34,710 nucleotides of DNA from DASWJZ01 sp038211615 (GCA_038211615.1 JBBQVL010000048.1:1-34710), one strand, 5' to 3'. Positions 15,389 through 24,165 are shown, counted from the first letter of the stretch. Notes: a model not told the origin generated them from the sequence alone. Program-made: numbers and translations.

Positions 15389-18048
15389 GCAGCACCATCG
15401 CTGCATGGCTGGCCGGGCTCCTGCGGACGCGCAAGCCAGCGACGCTCGCCGCCGTCGCCGGGATTGCCGTCACCGTCAGCCTCGTCGCCGCGCTTGGTGT
15501 ATTCATGCAGTCGAGTGCCGCCGAAATGACCGCGCGCGCCACGAGCGATCTGCCGATCGATTGGCAGGTCGAAATCGTGCCTGGCGGGTCGATCGACACG
15601 CTCATATCGGAAATGCATAGTGCGGCGCGGGTCACACGCACCGCGCTTGTCGGCTACGCCGCAGTGAACGGATTCGAAGCATCGAGCGAAGGGACTGTTC
15701 AAGTCACTGGCCCGGGCAAGGTCATCGGTCTCGAACCAAACTATGCGGCCGACTTCCCAGGCAATATCCGGCCGCTGCTCGGCGGACCCGGCGTTCTGGT
15801 GGCTCAGCAGACTGCCGCCAATCTCCACATTGCTCCCGGAGAGACGGTCAGAGTGCATCGACCCGGGATGCCGGACGCACAGGTCGCGGTCGATGGCATT
15901 GTCGACCTGCCGAATGCCGATTCGATGTTCCAGGCGATCGGTACCCCGCCTGGGGCCGCCCCGCAAGCACCGCCGGATAACGTGCTGCTTCTGCCGATCG
16001 ACAGATGGCACGAGCTTTTCGATCCGCAGGCCGAAGTTCGACCTGACAGCGTGCGCCTGCAAATTCATGCGAGGCTCGACCGGGTCGGGCTTGCGGCCAA
16101 TCCGCAAGCCGCCTTCCTCGACGTGTCAGGCAAAGGCCGCAATTTCGAGGCGCGTGTCGCCGGCAGTGCACAGCTCGCAAACAATCTCGCGGCCACTCTG
16201 GATGCTACGCGCGGAGACGCCCTTTTTGCGCGTGTCTTATTTCTGTTCCTGGGAGCACCCGGTGCGGCCGTTGCGGCCCTGCTAACTCTTGCGGTGGCCC
16301 GCTCGGGTGCAGAGCGAAGACTGAGGAATCAGGCGCTGCTCCGCCTGCGGGGCGCATCCTTGCGGGCGCTTATCACGATAGCCGCAGCGGAGGCGCTTGC
16401 GCTCGGCGTCGTCGGATCTATTTTCGGCCTCCTCATCGGGGTAATCGCCTCGCGACTCATCCTTGGTGTCCCTCTTCTCGGCGCACGCCTTCTGATCTGG
16501 CTGGGAATCGCAGCGGACACAGGCATCGTGCTCTCGCTGGCGGCGGTTCTCGTCCCGGCATGGTGGGATGCCCGGAACCTCAGCATCGTCTCGGCGCGCG
16601 GCTCCATGACCGAGGACGGACGCTTTCGCTGGACTAGGGCCTACCTCGACATCATTTTGCTGGCTCTGTCCGCGATCGTGTTCTGGTGGACCGGAGCGTC
16701 TGGCTATCAGATCGTACTCGCCTCGGAAGGCGTGGCCGCGATCTCCGTAGACTATTGGGCGTTTCTTGCGCCGCTGTTCTTCTGGCTGGGAGCGACGCTG
16801 CTCTGCATCCGTTTCGCCAAGCTGTCGCTGCGACGTGGTCGGGCCGTGTTGACGCGAGTGCTGCAACCGGTCTCGGTCGGTCTGTCCGCGCTCGTCGTTA
16901 GCGCGCTCGCACGACAGCCCGGACGGATCGCCGCGGGTGTCAGCCTGACCGCGCTCGCCCTGGCCTTTGCGGCCTCAACCGCAATTTTCAACGCGACATA
17001 TCAGACCCAATCGCACATCGACGCCGAACTGACGAATGGCGCCGACGTTACGGTGACCGGCACGTCGTCCGCTCCCGCAGGTCAGGCTCTCGATCGATTG
17101 GCCGCGGTGCCGGGGATCGCGGCGGCGGTTCCGATGCAGCACCGGTTTGCCTATGTCGGCACCGATCTCCAGGACCTCTACGGAATCGACCCGGCGACGA
17201 TCGAACGAGCGGCGACAATATCGGACGCCTATTTCGGAAATGATGATGCTCGAGCCTCCCTCGACGCGCTGAAGAGCACTCCCGACGGCGTGCTGGTCTC
17301 GGACGAGACCGTGACGGACTTCCAGCTTCAGCCGGGAGACGCGATCAATCTCCGCCTCCAAAGCGCTGATGACCACCAATATCATGTGGTGCGCTTCCGC
17401 TTCGTAGGCATCGTCCGCGAATTCCCCACGGCCCCGAGCGATTCCTTCCTCATTGCGAATGCGGAGTACGTCGCAAAAGCGACCGGCGACGCAGCATCCG
17501 AAGTCGTGTTGATGCGGGTGACCGGTGACCCGATCTTGGCGCACGAGCATGCCGCGGCGGTCGCGAAGGATCTGCCCGGCACGAAAGTCCGTGACATCAC
17601 CGAGGCGCGTAAACTGATCGGCTCCAGCCTGACGGCGGTGGATCTCGCGGGTCTCACTCGGCTGGAGCTCATTTACGCCGTCGCTCTCGTGGCCAGCGCT
17701 GCTGGGCTCATCCTCGCTCTCGGCGTGCTCGACCGGCGTAGGAGTTTTGCAATCATGGCAGCAGTGGGCGCCAAGCCGTGGCAGATACGCGCCTTCATTC
17801 GAGCCGAGGCAATATTGATATTCGTCGGCGGATCGTTCTTAGGAGGGATCATCGGCTCGGTCGTAGCGTGGATGCTCGTGAAACTTCTGACCGGCGTCTT
17901 TGATCCCCCTCCTGATCACATGACGGTCCCGTGGATATATCTTGGCATCGTCATCGCGGCAGCGGCGGCGTCGACTGGCTTGGCAGTGCGGATCACCGAG
18001 CGACGCACCGACACGTCCGCGGTTCTTCTCCTGCGCGAGGCCGCGTGA
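15385..18048 (+). CDS. FtsX/MacB-type ABC permease, 887 aa
   Basis: A large inner-membrane permease. One membrane helix lies near residues 17-36, followed by a periplasmic domain of about 230 residues. Then come several helices (around 275-300, 325-355, 365-385, 415-440, 450-475, 500-530), a second periplasmic domain (about 535-745) and a C-terminal cluster with LVASAAGLILALGVL and EAILIFVGGSFLGGIIGSVVAWML. This is two FtsX halves fused in one chain, so one polypeptide could provide the full channel for the two ATPases. The ending RTDTSAVLLLREAA resembles other MacB-class permeases. Substrate unknown; an envelope or peptide-defence role is inferred from the shared operator motif. Confidence 0.88.
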   Translation: MSSTIAAWLAGLLRTRKPATLAAVAGIAVTVSLVAALGVFMQSSAAEMTARATSDLPIDWQVEIVPGGSIDTLISEMHSAARVTRTALVGYAAVNGFEASSEGTVQVTGPGKVIGLEPNYAADFPGNIRPLLGGPGVLVAQQTAANLHIAPGETVRVHRPGMPDAQVAVDGIVDLPNADSMFQAIGTPPGAAPQAPPDNVLLLPIDRWHELFDPQAEVRPDSVRLQIHARLDRVGLAANPQAAFLDVSGKGRNFEARVAGSAQLANNLAATLDATRGDALFARVLFLFLGAPGAAVAALLTLAVARSGAERRLRNQALLRLRGASLRALITIAAAEALALGVVGSIFGLLIGVIASRLILGVPLLGARLLIWLGIAADTGIVLSLAAVLVPAWWDARNLSIVSARGSMTEDGRFRWTRAYLDIILLALSAIVFWWTGASGYQIVLASEGVAAISVDYWAFLAPLFFWLGATLLCIRFAKLSLRRGRAVLTRVLQPVSVGLSALVVSALARQPGRIAAGVSLTALALAFAASTAIFNATYQTQSHIDAELTNGADVTVTGTSSAPAGQALDRLAAVPGIAAAVPMQHRFAYVGTDLQDLYGIDPATIERAATISDAYFGNDDARASLDALKSTPDGVLVSDETVTDFQLQPGDAINLRLQSADDHQYHVVRFRFVGIVREFPTAPSDSFLIANAEYVAKATGDAASEVVLMRVTGDPILAHEHAAAVAKDLPGTKVRDITEARKLIGSSLTAVDLAGLTRLELIYAVALVASAAGLILALGVLDRRRSFAIMAAVGAKPWQIRAFIRAEAILIFVGGSFLGGIIGSVVAWMLVKLLTGVFDPPPDHMTVPWIYLGIVIAAAAASTGLAVRITERRTDTSAVLLLREAA

Positions 18049-18335
18049 CGGCGAGGGTGGTCCTGGCTGCGGCCCCCCTGGCCGATCTGCATGATGTTCG
18101 CGGGAGGAAGTGCCGGGCGCTGGCCGTTGAGGCAAGCCTCGCCGCGCTATCGCTAGACCGGGGATGCGTCGACGGGGCGGCAGTGCGGGGCCTCAGTCTC
18201 CCACCCCCAACATCGGAAGCGATCACGGTGGTGGACGCCGCATTGTCCAGCGGGTTGAACCGCGCTCGCAGACGCGGAGATCAGCGCAAAGAGAAACACG
18301 CCAGTGCCCGAGCTGTGTCCGCGCGGGGACAACAA

Positions 18336-18473
18336 TCAACCCGAAGGGTCGAGGATGAAACCGCCTAAGAAGATCGCGACTAGACACCATGCCGCGAGGA
18401 CGAGAAGGACAACGAAAGCCATCCTCACGAATGCAGGCCGTCCCGCCGCGGTAGCGGAGGGAGCGTTCGTCAG
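18336..18473 (-). CDS. Candidate small single-span membrane protein, 28-45 aa
   Basis: A short frame directly after the DUF347 gene. Its C-terminal part MAFVVLLVLAAWCLVAIF then LGGFILDPSG is a clean membrane helix with a short tail. From ATG 18422 it is 28 aa. The same frame extends upstream as TNAPSATAAGRPAFVR to a CTG at 18473, whose CTGA overlaps the DUF347 stop and which has AGGAG four bases upstream. A rare CTG start would give 45 aa and translational coupling. No homologue is recognised. The layout suggests a small partner of the DUF347 protein, but this is inference. Confidence 0.35.
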   Translation of the reverse strand: MTNAPSATAAGRPAFVRMAFVVLLVLAAWCLVAIFLGGFILDPSG

Positions 18474-19330
18474 GGTCTCCTGCTTACGATTTTCGACTTC
18501 TCTCGGGGGGCTGCGGGAACGGGAATTGAGGGAGCAAAACCGACGTCGCCATCTGCATCGTCATCTTCTTCGCCACGTCGGCTGAACGTGATGTAGAGGA
18601 CCAGGGCCGCGATACCGGCCATGAACATGAAGCTCGTGACAGTCGTACCAAATCCGAGACCCCCATATCGCGGTGGCTGCGAGAAGAGATCGCCGAGCGA
18701 CGCGCCGACCGGCCGGGTCAGGATGTAGGCGAGCCAGAACGCCAGAACGGAGTTGATAATTCCAAAGAAATAGGCGCCGGCGATCGCGGCAATGATCGCG
18801 GAAAAGATGAGGCCCGTTGAAAGGTAGCCGAGACCAAAGCCCTCCGCGGTGAGGTCACCTGCTGCTGTCCCGAGCGCAAACGTAAACAGAATGGCGAGCC
18901 AGTAGAATGCCTCACGCCGCGTCGTGTGGATCGTATGGATAGAGAGGGTCTTCTCAACCGCGTACCAGACCGCGAAGGTGACAGCCAATGCGAGACTGAA
19001 CGCGACAGTCGTCGTCTCCAGGCTCACGCCGAAATTGTCCACGAGATTGTCGGTCACCAGCGTTCCGACGACGCTGATCAGGACGACCGCCACCCAATAG
19101 ATCCACGGCACGTATTTCCTTTGCGCGAACTGCAGCATCAGCGCGCCGACCAGCACGGCACTTAGAATCCACGATGTCTTCGAAAGCCCGAGGCCGAGGT
19201 CGAGGTTCATATAGTCGGCGGCGGTCTCGCCGACGGTGACCGCCAGGAGCTTGATCAGCCAAAATTCGACGGTTACAGCGGGAACCTTGTTGAGCATTCC
19301 TGTGCTGCTTTGCACGGCCTCGGTCGTCAT
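18470..19330 (-). CDS. DUF347-repeat (COG4705) membrane protein
   Basis: A 286-aa inner-membrane protein built of four DUF347 repeats, each a pair of membrane segments. It begins LNKVPAVTVEFWLIKLLAVTVGETAADY (repeat 1), then AVVLISVVGTLVTDNL, WLAILFTFALGTAAGDLTAEGFGLG and WLAYILTRPVGASLGDLFSQ. The recurring T/G-x3-GD pattern within membrane helices is diagnostic. The molecular function of the family is not established. The tail after residue 255 is acidic (GEEDDDADGD) and cytoplasmic-looking. It lies 41 nt downstream of an 84-aa secreted protein and is followed by a possible tiny membrane protein. Operator S5 stands before the set. Confidence 0.88.
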   Translation of the reverse strand: MTTEAVQSSTGMLNKVPAVTVEFWLIKLLAVTVGETAADYMNLDLGLGLSKTSWILSAVLVGALMLQFAQRKYVPWIYWVAVVLISVVGTLVTDNLVDNFGVSLETTTVAFSLALAVTFAVWYAVEKTLSIHTIHTTRREAFYWLAILFTFALGTAAGDLTAEGFGLGYLSTGLIFSAIIAAIAGAYFFGIINSVLAFWLAYILTRPVGASLGDLFSQPPRYGGLGFGTTVTSFMFMAGIAALVLYITFSRRGEEDDDADGDVGFAPSIPVPAAPREKSKIVSRRP

Positions 19331-19371
19331 CAGGATGTCCTCGTGGAAAGTGAAATCGGAGCGGCTTCGGT

Positions 19372-19626
19372 CTATTTGCCGAGCAGCTTCATCGCATCCG
19401 CGAAGAGCGCATCGGCGCCGGCATCGTCGTCAGCCTTGCAGCGCTCGATCCCTTGGCTTTCGAGGTCGGCTGCTTTCGCCTTGTCCGCGTCGGAAGACGT
19501 GGAGCTCGCGACCGCAGCTTTGAGATCGTTGAGAGCCTGCTCGCAAGGGACCGGATCGGCGGCGAAAGCCCTCGAGGCAAGGCCGGAAACAAGAACAAGG
19601 GCAGCGACGAGTTTTAGCGAGCGCAT
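19372..19626 (-). CDS. Small secreted protein, 84 aa, ahead of the DUF347 gene
   Basis: Signal peptide MRSLKLVAALVLVSGLASRA with cleavage probably after AFA. The mature part of about 60 residues is helical and acidic with two Cys (VPCEQALNDL and GIERCKADDD), possibly a disulfide pair. GGAGAAA upstream of ATG 19626 is a fair ribosome-binding site; longer in-frame versions lack a signal peptide at their N terminus. No known family recognised. Codirectional with the DUF347 gene (41 nt apart) and about 90 nt downstream of operator S5, so it is likely first in that operon. Confidence 0.7.
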   Translation of the reverse strand: MRSLKLVAALVLVSGLASRAFAADPVPCEQALNDLKAAVASSTSSDADKAKAADLESQGIERCKADDDAGADALFADAMKLLGK

Positions 19627-19714
19627 GTGGGTTTCTCCGATGTTGAGACGGACTGTGGGTATCCGGTCGCGGCGTATTGCACGCGGAACCATCTGCATCG
19701 GTAGGAGTGTCGAG

Positions 19715-19729
19715 TTAGGCGTGAATTAG
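19715..19729 (-). promoter_or_regulatory. Candidate regulator operator S5 (CTAA-N7-CTAA)
   Basis: On the minus strand: CTAATTCACGCCTAAC, facing the 84-aa/DUF347 operon. 11-bp period. It shares the intergenic region 19627-19922 with S6, one site pointing each way, as S3 and S4 do at 13.2 kb. Confidence 0.6.
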
Positions 19730-19856
19730 GAGTCGCGGATAGGCATCCTCGCCTCGCCTCTAGATCTGAATTCCGGCTGGCATCCAACGCGGGTCTAACC
19801 TTCTTTAGCATCGGGATGCCCCACCGCGCTTCCTGGCGAGACGGACACCCGACGCG

Positions 19857-19871
19857 CTAATTCTCACCTAA
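19857..19871 (+). promoter_or_regulatory. Candidate regulator operator S6 (CTAA-N7-CTAA)
   Basis: CTAATTCTCACCTAAG on the plus strand, 15 of 16 bases identical to S3 read on its own strand. The DUF1344 gene starts 51 nt downstream, so the -10 element would fall near GAAATAGG at 19881-19888. Confidence 0.6.
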
Positions 19872-19922
19872 GCGGCCGGAAATAGGTTCGCACCCAAGGG
19901 GCTCAAAGAAGGAGCTTTTTGA

Positions 19923-20177
19923 ATGACCAATCTTGCAAGGATCGCCGCGATAGTGGCTGCGCTGCTGACGACCGGCGCCGCTCTCGCCGCAACCGACACC
20001 TCGACGATCAAGCAGATCGATCCGAGGAGTGATGCCATTACGCTGGACGACGGCAAGACCTTCACCCTTGCCGAGGGAACGGAGGCCGAGTCCCTCAAGG
20101 TCGGCCAGACCATCACGGTGACCTACCACGTCAAGTCTGGAAAGATGGTGGCGACAAAGGTCACGGCGGCCCACTAA
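19923..20177 (+). CDS. DUF1344 small periplasmic protein, 84 aa
   Basis: Signal peptide MTNLARIAAIVAALLTTGAA with cleavage after LAA. The mature domain TSTIKQIDPRSDAITLDDGKTF and GQTITVTYHVKSGKMVATKV is the compact beta-rich DUF1344 unit found in small exported proteins of Rhizobiales. AAGGAG at 19909-19914 is a good ribosome-binding site for ATG 19923. It is preceded by operator S6 and followed after 211 nt by a regulator-kinase pair. The order small periplasmic protein, regulator, kinase resembles feuNPQ in Sinorhizobium, but a stem-loop lies in the gap. Function unknown. Confidence 0.85.
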   Translation: MTNLARIAAIVAALLTTGAALAATDTSTIKQIDPRSDAITLDDGKTFTLAEGTEAESLKVGQTITVTYHVKSGKMVATKVTAAH

Positions 20178-20227
20178 CTGGAGGGTGAGTCCTCTGGGCC
20201 GGTTTCGACGTCATGGCCGGCATGCAG

Positions 20228-20251
20228 CCTCACCGCGCTCTCGCGGTGGGG
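20228..20251 (+). terminator. Stem-loop between the DUF1344 gene and the TctD-like regulator
   Basis: CACCGCG-CTCT-CGCGGTG is a perfect 7-bp stem with a 4-base loop, extendable to 10 bp with one T-G pair. No T-run follows, so it is not a classical terminator. It may attenuate or protect the upstream mRNA. Confidence 0.35.
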
Positions 20252-20388
20252 GTGCATGACGAACGCGACGGCAGAAGGAGGCGAGCGATATTGAGCTCTC
20301 TCCGCGCGCCGACATCTCCCAAGAATACACGGAGTATGAGATTCGCGGCGACGGGCGTGATAAGGTTGCGCGGCTGTTCTACTACACC

Positions 20389-21063
20389 ATGCGAATCCTG
20401 CTTGTTGAAGACAACCGCGAACTGGCGGACTGGGTGGTACGCCTCCTGAGGCGTGACCACTTCGTCATCGATTGCGTGCACCGGGGTGACGAAGCCGACG
20501 CGGCGCTGGCAACCGAGGACTATGCGCTCGTCATACTCGACTTGGGTCTGCCGCACCTTGGCGGCATCGAGGTGCTCCGGCGCCTCCGAGGACGGGGCAG
20601 TGTGACACCGGTCATCATCCTCACCGCGAACGATGCGCTGTCTAGCCGGGTCGCGGGTCTCGACAGCGGCGCGGACGACTACCTCGTCAAGCCATTCGAG
20701 GTCGAAGAGCTCGAGGCCCGCATCCGCGTGCAGCTCCGGCGGGTGCGCGGCAACTTCGACCCGGTCATGAGCTATGGCCCCCTGACTTTCGATACCAATG
20801 CGCGGGAATTCATGGCCGCCGGCGTCGCGATCCACCTGACCCGCCGCGAGCACGCGGTGCTGGAAACGCTGATCTCGCGTTCCGGCCGGCCTGTCCCGAA
20901 GGACAGGTTGTCGGAGAGCGTGTTCGGCCTCGACGATGACGGCAATCCAAACGCGCTCGAAGTCTGCATTCACAGACTCCGGCGAAAGCTCGAGGGTAGC
21001 GGCGTCGGCATCGTCACACTTCGCGGCTTGGGCTACATGCTGAGAAAGCTCGATGGTGGCTAG
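20389..21063 (+). CDS. OmpR-family response regulator, TctD-like
   Basis: A 224-aa regulator: receiver with EDN at 7-9, phospho-acceptor Asp51 in LVILDLGLPHLGG, Lys in DDYLVKPFEVEELEAR, and a winged-helix domain ending VTLRGLGYMLRKLDGG. ATG 20389 gives the standard MRILLVEDN start, though no strong ribosome-binding site is visible. It overlaps the kinase gene by 11 bp. The TctD/TctE type often controls uptake of organic acids; the adjacent convergent ABC importer is a possible target. No CTAA-N7-CTAA site was found in its own upstream region. Confidence 0.92.
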   Translation: MRILLVEDNRELADWVVRLLRRDHFVIDCVHRGDEADAALATEDYALVILDLGLPHLGGIEVLRRLRGRGSVTPVIILTANDALSSRVAGLDSGADDYLVKPFEVEELEARIRVQLRRVRGNFDPVMSYGPLTFDTNAREFMAAGVAIHLTRREHAVLETLISRSGRPVPKDRLSESVFGLDDDGNPNALEVCIHRLRRKLEGSGVGIVTLRGLGYMLRKLDGG

Positions 21064-22429
21064 AAGCCTCCGGCTCCAACTGGTTGGCTGGCTGGTGCTG
21101 CCGCTGGCCGGCGTCGTTGGCTTCAATGTCTGGACCACTTACGAGAATGCGTTGGAGACGGCCGACCTCGTCACAGATCGCACGCTCCTCGCCTCCGCGC
21201 GGGTGATTGCGGAGAGCATCCGTCAGTATCAAGGCGTACTGGAAGCGCCGATTCCCCCCGCCGCTCTCGAGATGTTCAACTCCAATCCTCCCGATCGCGT
21301 AGTCTACCGCGTGACAACGCCGCGCGGCGATCTGATAGCCGGATATCCCGACATCATCGCCCCGCCAGCGCCCCCCGTCGGGCTTGACCCGATGTATTTC
21401 AACGCGACGTTTCGTGACCAGGCGGTCCGCGTGGTGGCGATTGCGCAACCGATCGTCGCCATTGAGAACGTGGGTAACGCGATCGTAGCTGTCGGTCAGA
21501 CGCTCAACGGTCATGATCGACTAGTGAAGGATCTGTGGCTGAAGGCGCTCCGCGACCAGGCTCTGCTCGTCGCAATCGCTGGCCTCCTCGCGCTTTTCGG
21601 GCTGCAGCGCGGGCTTGCACCTATGATGCGTCTTCGCGAGCGCGTCGTTCAGCGCAACCGGGATGTCCTCGATCCACTCGACGTGGGCGACGTGCAGACC
21701 GAGCTAAAACCGCTTGTCGCCGCTCTGAATGACTCCTTCGCAAGGGTGCAGCAGCAGATCGCCACTCAACGTCGATTCGTTGCCAACGCCGCGCATCAAT
21801 TGCGCAATCCGCTCGCGCTGGCCAAGACGCAAGTCAAAGTCGGGCTACGCGCCGGTAACGCCGACGTCAAGAACGAGGCGCTCGCAGGTATCGAAGCGTC
21901 GGTGGACAAGATGAACCACCTCTCCAACCAGTTGCTCATGCTCGCCCGCGCCGAGCAGGGCAGCGCCTTGCTGAGCAAGGAGCCGGTCGCCTTCGATGAC
22001 ATCGCAAGAGCCGCGCTGGAAAGCGTATCCGAACTCGCACTGGAGCGCGGGATCGATCTCGGGTTCGTCAGCGAGGCCCGTGATGTCATGATAGACGGGC
22101 ATTCGACATTGTTGCGCGAACTCGTCCTCAATCTGGCGGAAAACGCGATCCTCTATACGCCGCCCGGAGGGATGGTGACCGCTACCCTCAGAATCGACAA
22201 GGGTTCTATTATTCTGCGCATCGAGGATAGCGGCCCAGGAATACCCGCGAATGAGCGCGAGCGTGTTTTCGAGCGATTTTATCGGCGGCTCGAAAGCGGT
22301 GGGGAAGGTAGTGGCCTTGGCCTGGCGATCGCCCGTGAAATCATACTGGCGCACGGCGGCGCAATCGCTCTCAGCGACAGGCTCCCGCCGACCGGGCTGG
22401 TAGTGGATGTAACACTTCCCGGCCTCTAG
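21053..22429 (+). CDS. Sensor histidine kinase, TctE-like
   Basis: A 458-aa membrane kinase. Membrane segments are at about residues 8-27 and 168-185; between them is a periplasmic sensor of the 2CSK_N kind (ENALETADLVTDRTLLASAR, VVYRVTTPRGDLIAGYPD). H-box FVANAAHQLRNPLA with His248, where Asn replaces the usual Thr after Arg, as often in TctE. N-box ELVLNLAENAILYTP, G1 EDSGPGIPANERERVFERFYR, G2 GSGLGLAIAREI. Start ATG 21053 lies inside the regulator gene, giving an 11-bp overlap. Convergent with the ABC permease gene, whose stop is only 22 nt away. Confidence 0.92.
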   Translation: MVARSLRLQLVGWLVLPLAGVVGFNVWTTYENALETADLVTDRTLLASARVIAESIRQYQGVLEAPIPPAALEMFNSNPPDRVVYRVTTPRGDLIAGYPDIIAPPAPPVGLDPMYFNATFRDQAVRVVAIAQPIVAIENVGNAIVAVGQTLNGHDRLVKDLWLKALRDQALLVAIAGLLALFGLQRGLAPMMRLRERVVQRNRDVLDPLDVGDVQTELKPLVAALNDSFARVQQQIATQRRFVANAAHQLRNPLALAKTQVKVGLRAGNADVKNEALAGIEASVDKMNHLSNQLLMLARAEQGSALLSKEPVAFDDIARAALESVSELALERGIDLGFVSEARDVMIDGHSTLLRELVLNLAENAILYTPPGGMVTATLRIDKGSIILRIEDSGPGIPANERERVFERFYRRLESGGEGSGLGLAIAREIILAHGGAIALSDRLPPTGLVVDVTLPGL

Positions 22430-22451
22430 AACGACCGACGGGCAAGCGTTT

Positions 22452-23330
22452 CTATTGCGTCTCCGACAGCACTTGCGGACGCCATTTGGCGAGGCGGTTC
22501 TCCACGAGCGTCATCAGATACTCGGCGAGGAGCGCCACAATCATGATGAGGACGATCGCCGCATACATCCCCGCAGCGTCGAAGGAACCCTTGGCAATAT
22601 TGATCAGAAGGCCAATTCCGTAGCGGGCGCCGACGAATTCGCCAACGATTGCGCCGATGATCGCGAAGCCGAAGCTGACATGCAGGCTAGCGAAGATCCA
22701 GCTCATTGCCGAAGGCAGGATGACAGAGCGGGTCAGTTGCCAATCCGATGCGCCAAGAATGCGGGCGTTTGCGATCATCGCCCTGTCCGCTTCGCGCACG
22801 CCTTGGAAGGCGTTGTGAAAGACGACAAAGAAGACCATCACGAACGCCAGTGCGACTTTCGACGCAAGACCGAGACCAAGGATCATGATGAAGATCGGCG
22901 CGAGAACTACGCGCGGGATCGAATTGATGACCTTGATATAGATCGAAAAGACGTCCGAGGCCATCCGGTTGCGGCCGAGCGCCACGCCGACGATGATGCC
23001 GGCGATCGATCCGGTGAAGAAGCCGATGAGGGCTTCCTCCATCGTCACCCAAAGATGATACCAGAGTGGTCCTTCCGAGGTTCCCTCAAACGTCCATTCC
23101 ACCAGCCGGGCGGCGATGGTGCTCGGCATCGCGTAGAAGAAGGAGTCGATCCAGCCGAGCCGGCTCGCGAGCTCCCAACCGGCAAGGAACAAGACGAGGA
23201 TAGCGGTGCGGAGGAAGAGCACAGTCTGCCGTCGACGCGTTGCAATTTTAGCCGCCGCCGCTTCGATCTCGGTGTCAGAGGTGCCGGGCCGAAAGCCAGC
23301 CAGGTCAGAGTTGATCGCCAGATCCGTCAT
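22452..23330 (-). CDS. NitT/TauT-type ABC transporter permease
   Basis: A 292-aa inner-membrane permease of the SsuC/TauC family with about six membrane segments. The EAA-loop region is VREADRAMIANARILGASDWQLTRSVILPSAM. A hydrophilic N-terminal stretch of about 35 residues precedes the first helix (TVLFLRTAILVLFLAGWELAS). GGAGGA upstream makes ATG 23330 the clear start; a longer in-frame version to 23456 overlaps the ATPase gene. Third gene of the operon (binding protein, ATPase, permease), 13 nt after the ATPase stop. The family imports nitrate, sulfonates, taurine or pyrimidine precursors; substrate undetermined. Confidence 0.92.
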   Translation of the reverse strand: MTDLAINSDLAGFRPGTSDTEIEAAAAKIATRRRQTVLFLRTAILVLFLAGWELASRLGWIDSFFYAMPSTIAARLVEWTFEGTSEGPLWYHLWVTMEEALIGFFTGSIAGIIVGVALGRNRMASDVFSIYIKVINSIPRVVLAPIFIMILGLGLASKVALAFVMVFFVVFHNAFQGVREADRAMIANARILGASDWQLTRSVILPSAMSWIFASLHVSFGFAIIGAIVGEFVGARYGIGLLINIAKGSFDAAGMYAAIVLIMIVALLAEYLMTLVENRLAKWRPQVLSETQ

Positions 23331-23343
23331 GCCGAGTCCTCCG

Positions 23344-24165
23344 TCAGGCCAGAGCAGGCGTGCGCTTGCTTCCACCCTGGACTTCCTGACGAAGGTCCTC
23401 CCAGATGGTGCGGCAATAGTCGATGAAGCTCGAATCGTAGCGGATTTCTGAAACAACCCGCGGACGCGGCAGGTCGATTTCGTAGACCGATTTCACCGTC
23501 GCAGGGCCAGCGGTGAGCACGTAGACCTTGTCCGCGAGCGCCACCGCTTCCTCAAGGTCGTGCGTCACGAACACGACAGATGCTTTCGCTTCTGACCACA
23601 GGCGCAGCAATTCCTCGTGCATCAGCACGCGCGTCTGGGCGTCGAGGCTAGAGAACGGTTCGTCCATCAGCAGGATTTCCGGACCGTTGATGAAAGTCTG
23701 CGCCAGCGAGACGCGTTTCCGCATGCCGCCCGACAATTGATGCGGATAATGATCCTGAAAACGGGCGAGCCCGACCCGTTCGAGCCAGTCGCGGGCCTTC
23801 TGGAATGCGCTCTCGCGAGGGTGGCCGCGAAAAAGCGGGCCGGCGACGACATTGTCGATGACGCTGCGCCAAGGAAAGAGCGCGTCGGTCTGGAAGACAA
23901 ACCCGACGCGCGGGTCGATCCCCGCGACCGGCGATCCCATTAGCAGGACCTCGCCCGCGCTGGCCTTGGCCAATCCGGCGACGAGGTTGAGCGTCGTCGA
24001 CTTCCCGCAGCCCGTCGGACCGACGACCGCGACGAACTCGCCGCGCACTACGCTCATGCTAAAATCGCGGAGCGCGGTCAGCGACTTTCCCGTCGGCGTC
24101 AGGAACCGGCGGCTGACATTGATCAGTTCGATCGCGGGCGCGGATGTCTCTGCGGCAAGCGTCAT
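23344..24165 (-). CDS. NitT/TauT-type ABC transporter ATPase
   Basis: About 273 aa, SsuB/TauB family. Walker A GPTGCGKST, Q-loop VFQTDALFPWRSV, signature LSGGMRKRVSLAQ, Walker B ILLMDEPFSSLDAQ, switch His in VFVTHDLEEAV. ATG 24165 has GGGGA at a suitable distance and gives a normal family N terminus. ATG 24207 (14 residues longer) is also in frame but without a clear ribosome-binding site. It is separated from the upstream binding-protein gene by a strong palindrome at 24224-24247. The C-terminal extension of about 60 residues after the ATPase core is usual for this family. Confidence 0.92.
   Translation of the reverse strand: MTLAAETSAPAIELINVSRRFLTPTGKSLTALRDFSMSVVRGEFVAVVGPTGCGKSTTLNLVAGLAKASAGEVLLMGSPVAGIDPRVGFVFQTDALFPWRSVIDNVVAGPLFRGHPRESAFQKARDWLERVGLARFQDHYPHQLSGGMRKRVSLAQTFINGPEILLMDEPFSSLDAQTRVLMHEELLRLWSEAKASVVFVTHDLEEAVALADKVYVLTAGPATVKSVYEIDLPRPRVVSEIRYDSSFIDYCRTIWEDLRQEVQGGSKRTPALA

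Noticed and set aside
18045..18368. A 107-codon + frame whose GTG overlaps the permease stop (GTGA)
   Set aside because: The overlap looks operon-like, but the product is Arg/Ala-rich without domain or secondary-structure pattern. I see nothing else supporting a gene in 18049-18335.
20174..20177. A single CTAA at the end of the DUF1344 gene as a regulator site for the TctD-like regulator
   Set aside because: No second CTAA 11 bp away. Isolated CTAA units also occur at several other places and were not counted.
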